Below are positions 55,566 through 64,000 of a DNA stretch of 64,000 nt, piece after piece. The stretch's first letter is position 1. Every line of letters starts with the position of its first letter. The notes beneath the pieces were generated by a model, which worked only from the letters and a program-made list of their open reading frames with translations, was not told the origin of the DNA and ran no database searches. Source of the DNA: Dactylellina haptotyla (taxonomy: Eukaryota; Ascomycota; Orbiliomycetes; Orbiliales; Orbiliaceae); the NCBI GenBank assembly GCA_031310005.1, contig CM062383.1, positions 310,001 to 374,000 on the forward strand. The letters run 5' to 3'. The position numbers and the translations under genes are program-made.

Positions 55566-57481
55566 TAGAGTTTATTTGAATTCTAGGTGTTACTTTTATT
55601 TATTATGAGCCAGCGGATCCTCTTTAGCATTTCTTCTTCTGTTTAATTTTCACAGGACCTGGCGTTGGTTATATTGGGGCATATTTTTCTATTCACCTAT
55701 ATTGTAACACTTATGTACTAATATCCTAGCTACGCAGAAACGAATACTACTACCTCCTCCATATCAACAATATTTTGACATGAAAACCTCTACCCACAAG
55801 ACTAATTTCGATGTACTCATGCTAAGAGCCTGAAGACAGAAGTGCTAGTATTATTTAGTTAACTTGGATTATGTTCTTGTCTTGAGCTCTAACTAGAATT
55901 ACCATAACACTAGCCATCCAATTACTCCTTGACTATTCCATTGAGATCAGTTTTACTATTTAATCGCTGACTAGAAATTATGCAATCTTGAAGAGGCTGG
56001 TATCTGAAGATCAGGTTAGCTTTATAGATCACAAGAATGATTGCATACGGGTCGGTTTCCTCAACGGGCGATCGCTCCTACAGAACTAGGTGGTTATTAT
56101 TCCCCTAATCTATGCTATATCTATTGCCTATTTTTTAGAAAAGTTTTCGCGTATTTTAGGCAAAATCACGGTACGAGCTACCCGAAAAACAGTGGCATCT
56201 AACCTTATCAAATCTCTAGTTTTCAGCTACTTAAATCACCATTAATAAATACTTATCATAATCTTCAGCGTGGTGGTGGCTTGTCAAAAAGCGGTTGAAT
56301 GACAGTTGTGAGAGGAACGGCTGGTTTGACATGCATACATCTGCATAGAAACTCGGCAAGGCAAGCCTGTTCCTCACCCCAGCACGTACATGCATGATGC
56401 ATTTGCAGGCTGCAGACACCTTGGAAAGTGGCGCCCGGACAGTTTGTTTGAAAGGAAGGAAGTTCCAAGAGAAGGGCCAGGACGGCTTGTGCCAGGCCAG
56501 GCCGCTCTTTCTTTTTTCAAGTTGCTAAATAAGTGAATACTTAGTTACTTAGAATGAATATGAATTCGACACCGCGAGGTTCATTCCCTGATCCTGAACA
56601 ACCTTAGGTTTGATAACACTCATTTCTTTAAAAGAATAAATTTGCGACCTTATCAGCTGCACAAGGCCGCCCCTTGGATGTGGAGCTTCGGTTCCAAGAC
56701 GGCTGAGCTCTGTTGCTACGATCGACTCTGCAGCTTCCACTTTGCTCCTCACAGACTTATTTTCAAAGATGTTCGACTCCCAACTAACGGGCGCGTCCGA
56801 GAAGGCCACAACGCACGAAACAACACCGCGCCGAGATGAGGGTTCTAGCCAATTTATTAACATTATCTACAATATTGGCTAAATGCTCTACCCGCCGTTT
56901 CATGGATGAAATAAACATTCAGCTTCTGCTAATTTATCAACGAAGAACAGGATGCCGAATTTCTTAACTATCGGCCTTGTCCCTCTCACGAGCACGCTCC
57001 ACGCGAAGTTCCTAGCTTGAACCGCTGAAATTCAGTGTGTTGTTTTGGCTTTGCTTCCGAAACAGCCACGGGGCGTTCGACCATCAAACACGGAGGCTCA
57101 ACTCTGGCCATATACAAACAACTCCGTTTCGAGGCGTAGAAAGTCTAGCGGTTTCTGTTAGTTTCGCAGCGTCTGGAATACGCTTTGTGGGTAAATATGC
57201 TCAGACAGAACTAAACAAGCAGCGTGTTTCGCCATCCGGAGAAACCGCAGGAAAACGACCTTAGATAGGGCTTGTCTTCCTTTATAAATGAGCTATAGAT
57301 GCCCTGCTTGCGGTGTAATCAGGTTCTGCTTTTTTTTCCCCCGCCTCTCGCATCATCAGGCTGATATCCGCATTTTCCGACTTCTGGCTGGCCCAGAAAC
57401 TAACGTTCATTTTTATCGCGAGTTAACGACATAGCTACAGTATAATTTCATTTAGCATAGCACACGCTCCCTTTATTCACA
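55566..57481. other. 1.9 kb intergenic region
   Basis: AT-rich in the left half, mixed in the right. Short frames at 56549-56863 (minus) and 57037-57264 (plus) lack recognisable features. Promoter of the carboxypeptidase gene lies at the right end. Confidence 0.45.
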
Positions 57482-59079
57482 ATGAAATACCTCTTTACTG
57501 CCATCACGCTTTTCACAGCTTTAGTTTCTGCCCATCCTTTGGCGTCAGAATCTCAAAATACAGACTCTAGTACGAGGAAGTGGGACTTTCATATATCAGG
57601 GAAGCATCTGACCGCTAGAGATGGCATGCGTACTAATAACCCCGACATGCATCGATATAGCATGCGTGGGAGAGTGGTAGACCCATCCTCAACAGGTGTA
57701 GATCCAGGAGTGAGGCAGTACAGTGGATATCTAGACGACATGGAAAATGATAAACATTTGTTTTTCTGTAAGTAATATTATGCTTCCAATCCCGATGGCC
57801 TATGGCTATAAGACTAACGCTTATTAAATCAGGGTTTTTCGAGTCTCGCTCGAAGCCAAAGGAAGACCCTGTCATTCTCTGGCTGAACGGTGGCCCTGGA
57901 TGCTCATCCATGCTTGGTCTGTTCACCGTTCTTGGACCATCACTTCTGGACCCGAAAATTGGAGGATTAAAACACAACCCGTACTCTTGGAACAATAATG
58001 CATCGATTTTATTTCTTGATCAACCAGTCAATACCGGTTTCTCTTATTCAAAATCGAACCCGGTCAACAACACGGTCGCCGCTGGGAAAGATGTATACGC
58101 TCTACTTACCCTATTTTTCCAGAAGTTTCCTCAATACTCTAAACAAGACTTCCACATTGCCGGAGAATCTTACGCCGGTCATTATATCCCAGTCTTTGCT
58201 CAAGAAATCCTATCCCATAAACCCAAAGACCGAAAATTTAACTTGAAATCTATCATGATTGGTAACGGTATTGTTGATGCCTTGACCCAAAGTGCTTATT
58301 TTCAACCAATGGCTTGTGGGGAGGGCGGTATTCCCAGTATTCTCGACCCAGCGGCGTGCAGGACCCTAAATGTCACTTCTCAAAAATGCACCAAGTTGCT
58401 CTCTGAGTGTTATAAAGCTCCAGACACTAACAAATGCGCGCATGCTCAAAAGTTTTGTGCTGAGGGTGCAAGAGACCCGTTTGCGAAAAGCGGATATAGT
58501 CTGTATGACATGCGTCAGAACTGTGCGACACCAGGTGTCAATTGTGGTACAGAATACAAATGGGTCAGTAGCTACTTTAACAAAACCGGTTTCCTCGATG
58601 CCATTGGCGCGGAAACGATCCCGTGGCAAGCCTGCAATGATCCGGTTGATCAGCGGTTTACGGAAGTAGGTGATTGGGCAATGCCTTACCATCAGTATCT
58701 TCCCAGCATTCTTGAGAAAATCCCAGTCTTAATATATGCTGGAGATACCGACTACATATGTAACTGGCTTGGAAATAAAGCCTGGACTGAGAAACTGAAA
58801 TGGAAGGGCAAAAGTGAGTACAACGGGGCTGAAATGAAACCTTTCAAGTTAAAAGATGGAAAGCAGGTGGGCGAGACCAAGGGTGCCATGGGGTTGACTT
58901 TCACTAGGGTTTATCAAGCTGGCCATATGGTCCCAGCAGACCAGCCGGAAGCAGCTCTTGCTCTTCTTACAAAATGGTTGGAGGATTCAAAATCAGGAGT
59001 AACCGGCTTCAGAGCTACTAATAGTACACTAAGCTACAAGCGTGGTGTAAAATTCCGATCCCCTCTCTCCCAGAATTAA
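57482..59079 (+). CDS. cpyA: serine carboxypeptidase Y-type (S10)
   Basis: Two exons, 57482-57767 and 57833-59079 (65-nt intron, gtaagt...gactaac...atcag, phase 1), 510 aa. Signal peptide 'MKYLFTAITLFTALVSA', then a short propeptide. The mature enzyme starts at 'VDPGVRQYSGYLD', as in CPY. Landmarks: substrate-binding 'WLNGGPGCSS', catalytic Ser in 'GESYAGH' (Ser208), Asp in 'GDTDYICN' (399-406) and His in 'AGHMVP' (His460). The many Cys match the CPY disulfide set and several N-x-S/T sites are present. It removes C-terminal residues, normally in the vacuole at acid pH. The propeptide is shorter than in yeast Prc1, so a secreted carboxypeptidase of the same family is possible. Convergent with the next gene. 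Confidence 0.9.
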
Positions 59080-59314
59080 GGCTTGAGAATTTATATAGGG
59101 ACGCGTAATAACGATGTTAATGAATAATGATTAATAGTAAATAGATAGATAGCAACTTCAAGGGTGTTTCATGTTCGGCGTTCAATAAAATCAGGTCGTA
59201 CTCCTCTGTCGAGGTAGCGCCTATAATTCAATTTTATATTTCTTTTTGCAAAAACCATATATTATGATATGTTTTATTTAGTGCCGACAGCATTAGATAA
59301 ATAACAATTTCGAC

Positions 59315-60631
59315 TTAATTATACTGATACGTCCTATACATATTCCCAGCAAATTCTGGATACTGTTTTAGTAGCGCCAAATCAGCAGTCACAACTCTTG
59401 GATCTGCTGCAATCGCGAAACTCTCAGGTTGTTCAAACTTAGAACTATTCGCCAAATCCGTGGCTTCTACGGCAATATCACCGAACATCTCCATCATAAA
59501 TGGTAATACTTTTCTAGTGACACCATATATAAGTCGGACCAAAGTCGAGAGCATGTATGGAAATTGCTTCTTATCCTTGTTTGTCCACTGCCTCCACGTC
59601 TCAGGTGTCATATCTGACCACTCTAGACTCGTAGAGTACTTCTTATCGAAATAGCTCTTATATCCGATCTTTCTGCGATCAAACTTTCCGAGAAGGGGCG
59701 CTATTAATTTCCAATTATCATCAGTTTTGTATTCCTTCGCAAATCTGTCCCACATCGGCACCGCGGCCACAGTGATCATATAATTCATGTATCTCGACAA
59801 TAGCCGGATTGACCGTATTACGTAACGCCAGTCTTCGAGAAATACCGAATCATTAATGTAAATATCGTCCATTTCGTCGTTCGTTCCACCATTATAATCA
59901 AACAGAAGTTTTATGGAGGCCTTTTGTGACACGACAGTCGGTGGACCTTCAAACGGGGTATACAAGGAGCCGCCCGGGTTAAGTTTTCCCGGTCGGTCTT
60001 CGTAATGATGTATATATACCCTCGCCGCCTCTACCAGGTAATCTAGCTCCTGGTTATTGACTCCGTATATCGTGGAGATGTTTCCCTCCGTTGGATTTAG
60101 TATTTGCCTAGCACGAGACAGAGCAGCAGGGTTTCCGGCGTATGTATTATAAAGTGGCAAAACAAGCGCTCCATATATGGCACCATACAAATCCCATATA
60201 GGTGCATCTTCTTTAATTTCTTTGCTGATTATTCCAATTTTAATAGCCTCAATCAGCTTCAGTAAAGTTCGCGATGTCCATACAAATACTCTGCCAGCTT
60301 CAAGAAGATAGTATTCGGGTCCTTTATTCTTGATGCTTTTGACTTTGATAGCGTGTTCGAATTCTTCCCATCTTTTCCTTGGCACGATGACCAAATCTGC
60401 TGGTTCCGCCCAGTTGCTGCTCGGGCCTGGTTTAGCTGCATTCAACCCTTTTGCAGATTGTGTATTCCTGAGATTACGGAGGGACTCATCTGCCCAGTTT
60501 TTGATCAACTGCTGGTTTTCGGTAAGTGTTTTAGGCCCATATGTGACATCTTTATCGTTAACTGCAAGAACTGAAGTTGAGAGATATAGGAGGGAAGCCA
60601 CCTTAACTACAACGGCCCGTTTGAACTTCAT
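59315..60631 (-). CDS. secreted protein of unknown function
   Basis: Single exon, 438 aa. Signal peptide about 1-23 ('KVASLLYLSTSVLAV'). The mature protein has one long charged helix-rich region ('NQQLIKNWADESLRNLRN', 'VPRKRWEEFEHAIKVKSI'), aromatic-rich middle ('IWDLYGAIYGALVLPLYNTY') and no cysteine. No GPI or membrane anchor. I do not recognise the family and see no catalytic motif. The length, clean frame and coherent composition make a real gene likely. It could be a vacuolar or extracellular protein; absence of Cys is unusual for a stable secreted fungal protein. Confidence 0.7.
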   Translation of the reverse strand: MKFKRAVVVKVASLLYLSTSVLAVNDKDVTYGPKTLTENQQLIKNWADESLRNLRNTQSAKGLNAAKPGPSSNWAEPADLVIVPRKRWEEFEHAIKVKSIKNKGPEYYLLEAGRVFVWTSRTLLKLIEAIKIGIISKEIKEDAPIWDLYGAIYGALVLPLYNTYAGNPAALSRARQILNPTEGNISTIYGVNNQELDYLVEAARVYIHHYEDRPGKLNPGGSLYTPFEGPPTVVSQKASIKLLFDYNGGTNDEMDDIYINDSVFLEDWRYVIRSIRLLSRYMNYMITVAAVPMWDRFAKEYKTDDNWKLIAPLLGKFDRRKIGYKSYFDKKYSTSLEWSDMTPETWRQWTNKDKKQFPYMLSTLVRLIYGVTRKVLPFMMEMFGDIAVEATDLANSSKFEQPESFAIAADPRVVTADLALLKQYPEFAGNMYRTYQYN

Positions 60632-61634
60632 AATTTGCCAACTTGAAGTTCGATGTGTCTTAGTGCGGAAAGATAATAATCAGCAATCTACAAACATCAT
60701 TTCCCTTTTGCACCTTGAAAATAAACGAGAAAAATAAAGCCTAGTGCCGATAATATCCCGAGCATAATCGCTCGATTTGTTTGGGAATATGCGGGCTTTC
60801 CCAAAAAGCAACATTAAGAATGTGTTGCTTTTGGCGTCACATAAGTCAAAAAACTAAACTGTGCAGTATGCATCCTTTTCATATTTCTTTTATTTAGCAA
60901 GGCCAATGGGCTGCCTTTTCTAGTCCATTCTTTAATAATAGCTGAATTTAAGTAAACTTTATATATAATTTTAGAAAAGAAAATGGGAGGGGAGAAAGTG
61001 AAAAAAAGGCTTGTTTTCAGCCTCAAGGTCAGGAATGTCGAGGCTTTGACGATTCAGTTCGGTTCATCATAAACTACCCTTCCGCAACTAGTGCCATTGC
61101 ACTAAGGAAATCTAACGAACTAATACAATAACTACATCTAGCCTGATTATAGGACACCGTGATATTCGCACGCCAATCTTTCGTTCAAGCTATCATATAA
61201 GAACAGAAGGGCCTTTATTTCTCCATATATATATAGCACTCGATACGCGATCCGTTAGACATATTGATAATGTTCCATAATACTTTGATCTACCGCAGAT
61301 GAACTGAATTGAAAATTTTATATACGTATTTAACTTTAATAATATGATATTAGCGTAATAATGATTGATTTAATAGACTGTTGATCATTTGCTGATAGTC
61401 GACTAAAATATAATTGAAATTGGCTTTATAGATACCAAATGACCAAAAATGACTCCTTAGGGCTGTTATTGAGCTGTTAGCCGTATCACCATTTCTCCAG
61501 GTCCTTCAAATCATCGTCGCCATATATGTACCGATCCCCTGATACCCCGTTTCCTTGCCAGGATAGTACCAGCTCTAAATATCCGGATACACCCCTACGC
61601 CACAGCAGTAAAGATATCCTAGAAGCGACTCACG
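60632..61634. other. intergenic
   Basis: 1.0 kb of AT-rich spacer between divergent genes, carrying both promoters. No gene recognised. Confidence 0.45.
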
Positions 61635-63166
61635 ATGTCTCAAGAGGCTGAAGATGAAGACGATATACCCAGCGAAACAACAGAAGAGAAGCGGGTGCGA
61701 AGAAGAGCCATCAGACATGCGAAGGCCAAAGCACGCTCGTGGCTGGGCATGGACGGAGAAACATCCAGCATTCATTCTGTTTATACTTCATCCTCGTCCG
61801 CATCTATACCACAACAAGAGACAATGGAGGGGCAACTTTCGGCAAATTTCTCATATACGCTTCCTCTACGACTTCCCAGCGGACGCGGATACAAAGATGA
61901 AGCCCGTATCGCCAAAAACCCCAAACTTCAACTATTCACAACCCATATGTACACAACTTTCGTTGACGCACTACTAGAAGATGCAGTATGGCGATTAGAA
62001 TCCCGGCTCATATATGATAGATGGAACAGGGTCCCCAAGGACTTCTTCAACACTCTTTTCGACGATCCACAGGAAGGCCTTCCTGGTTACAGTTTCCTAG
62101 CGGAAGACCGAAATAAGAGTATTACTGGTCCGGGCTTTTTCGATATCCTCGAAAACTATTCCAAGATTTTGACGGCGAAACCACACCCCGTTTGGCATTA
62201 TGAGTCTGAAAATAAAAAGAAAAAGAAGCCGAATAAGACCGTTAGATTTGTGGCTGAACCCCAAGGAAAGGATGAAGAAGAAGCTGATCAAGTAAAGCAA
62301 TTCGGCAAGAGTTGGAAATTAACACAGCGCGAAAAATGTGACCGGATCGGCAAGTTATTGATGGATTGTGGACTTCGGCCGAACCCTGGAGACGTTGCGA
62401 ATAAAGAGCTAGAGAAAGGAGAATATCCAATCCCGGAACAATATTATACTGACATGCAGGCATTCTTGGAGTCTATTCTCTGTCTGTTACTCGCAACCTG
62501 TCCCCAAGTCCTTGATAATGAAGACTATGTGGGGTTGACTTTTTCAAATATTCTGTGAGTGAAATATATATAGAAAGCTAACCGCGGTTCTTGGATAATA
62601 ATGCAACAATTAACAGGGGACGCGTACGAACTCTCCGTTTCGAAAATAACAATCTTATTATTCTTTCTTTCAGCAGCAGAGACGATATCTGTTATAGAAC
62701 CATCATCCCCGGCCCGCTGTCACGGTTAATTCTTATATATCTAATCGATGTTCGTCCATTTACCGCTTTCCTTGCAACCAATCCAAATTACGAACAGCCC
62801 CAGTGGCGGCAAGATTGGCTGTTCCCCGCAGTCAAGGGTGGATGCTGGACAATGGAGCGGTTTGATGCAATCATGCGAAGAGAAACAAAATCAAAAATGA
62901 TGCACAGTATGGGTATACGAGATTTTCGAGCCGTATACCATAATTTGAGACATAATTTAGGAGAAGGGTGGCTTGTCGAGACGGAATATCAGCTTTACGA
63001 GGAGGGAGACCGTAGATGTGAGATCAAATGGACAAAGGAACGCCCTGATGATGAGTTAAAAGACCATCCCGGCGGAAGGAGATATGCTCAGAAGCACTTT
63101 TTATCATCTGCACACTCCCCAATTGGTGCAAACTTTCGCTCTAGGCTCAACCTCGCAGAGCCATAA
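61635..63166 (+). CDS. protein with weak resemblance to telomere-linked helicase N-terminal regions
   Basis: Two exons, 61635-62554 and 62617-63166 (62-nt intron, gtgagt...gctaac...aacag, phase 2), 489 aa. The N-terminus is charged ('EEKRVRRRAIRHAKAKARSW'). The middle has 'HMYTTFVDALLEDAVWRLES' and a Lys-rich linker. Exon 2 reads 'TLRFENNNLIILSF', 'PGPLSRLILIYLIDVRPFTA', 'FDAIMRRETKSKMM' and 'IRDFRAVYHNLRHNL'. The last blocks recall, from memory, the segment preceding the RecQ-like helicase in fungal telomere-linked or mobile helicase ORFs (LPREVGxLLVxYLxxVLPF ... YRH). No helicase motif, zinc finger or recombinase motif is present. It may be a stand-alone host gene or a piece of such an element. 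Low certainty on family, fair certainty on the gene. Confidence 0.5.
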
Positions 63167-64000
63167 CGAGCTTTTGAGGTTAGAATATAGGTTTTCAAGA
63201 GAGTTTTATGCATGTACGATTAGCTCTGTTGTGTTGAATACCGACAGCGCATAGCCTATGAGAGGCAAATCAAAATGCGAGTAAGAAATTAAGAGATACA
63301 TCGACTGTTGGCAGTTAAATTAAGCATCAAGCATAACGATCTCCCAGAACTATTTCCTGCTTTAGAATTTTCCGGAACCCGAAAATCCGACCATCGAATG
63401 TTTGTCGCCTAATCGAAGCAGAGCACCAGCGTTCTATCGTTCCACAGCATAGCACATGGGGTTATCAACCCCTCTTTTCCAACAACCGTCTTATCAGAGT
63501 TTTACTTCGCTGCGTGGAGTCGATCGGGATCAGCTAAGCGTTGCTTGAGATGGTAAGGGAAAGAGGAGATCAAATATGCACATGGGGTCTTGTGATGTGT
63601 TGAAATTCTAGAACGGTCAGTGGTCTGATGGACGGGATAAATGTTGGGTTTTTTGGAAATTCTTCGATGCCCCTCTGTACCCTCTACGACGGAAGGTGTT
63701 TCGGGGCTTCGAGGATGATGCCTGCAGTTGCATCGACGGGGTACTAACGTGAATGTGTTGCTGTTGTCGTCCAGACCCTCGGTCCGAAAAGGGAACCCTG
63801 GCCTGGGCACTCGAATTAATTCTAATTGAGCCCTCATGATCTTGCATACAGACAAGCTTCTCAGGGTGCTCTTCCTTTGCTTGATACGAACCCCAGTCCG
63901 AAAAAGGAAACCACTCAAGGGGAGAAAAGAGCAGTTCATCGGAGGTGTGACGACCCACGTGCGCTGTGCAACTTGCTCGGGTTGAATAGCCTCAGGTACG
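63167..64000. other. right end of window, no supported gene
   Basis: A 145-codon minus-strand frame at 63502-63939 overlaps another frame and lacks recognisable features. A gene may enter from beyond the edge; not decidable here. Confidence 0.4.

Noticed and set aside
1-64000. search for CRISPR arrays, rRNA, LTR-type or other virus-like elements
   Set aside because: No regularly spaced short repeats, no rRNA signature, no paired long terminal repeats and no reverse transcriptase, integrase or capsid-like frame were seen by eye.

Overview
The window is nuclear DNA of a filamentous ascomycete (Pezizomycotina). Genes are carried on both strands, with short introns of about 55-135 nt using GTRNGY donors, CTAAC/CTGAC-type branch sites and YAG acceptors. 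The families are typical of such fungi: SAT4/Pth11-like membrane protein, fungal bZIP, many F-box and BTB proteins, small secreted proteins, a CpyA-type carboxypeptidase. The species cannot be named from the sequence. I joined exons by hand from splice signals, reading phase and paralogue comparison; no transcript evidence was available.

Layout. 63-1016: a DCP1-like decapping protein. About 1190-6730: three diverged tandem copies of a ~1.6-2.0 kb unit, each holding a four-exon gene of unknown function; only the middle copy is open throughout. 6995-8613: an AhpD/carboxymuconolactone-decarboxylase-like protein and a small orphan. 8767-10626: an F-box protein. 12786-18115 (minus): mitochondrial NAD(H) kinase (POS5-like) and an OCRL-type inositol polyphosphate 5-phosphatase. 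18992-23347: a precursor of four near-identical secreted peptides separated by dibasic (kexin) sites, a bZIP regulator with an AT-hook, and a short-chain dehydrogenase, which may form a small unit. 26052-33218: a Thr-rich secreted protein, an atypical SDR, a second F-box protein and a seven-helix SAT4/Pth11-like protein. 34966-38655: cyclin H (TFIIH kinase) and a WDR70-type WD40 protein. 39917-48381: a PPQGGM-repeat secreted protein, two tandem F-box/LRR-like paralogues with matching introns, a possible small orphan, and a BTB protein. 48848-50259: a PQ-loop membrane protein. 54539-63166: a secreted protein with two KRQ processing sites, vacuolar-type carboxypeptidase Y, a secreted orphan, and a gene with weak resemblance to the region upstream of the helicase in fungal telomere-linked helicases.

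Housekeeping genes (DCP1, NAD kinase, OCRL, cyclin H, WDR70, CPY) are interleaved with fast-evolving accessory genes. The strongest novelty candidates are the repeat-peptide precursor at 18992-19489, the tandem orphan family at 1190-6730, and the cluster of ubiquitin-ligase adaptor genes (four F-box, one BTB). No CRISPR array, rRNA, intact tRNA or recognisable intact transposon was seen.
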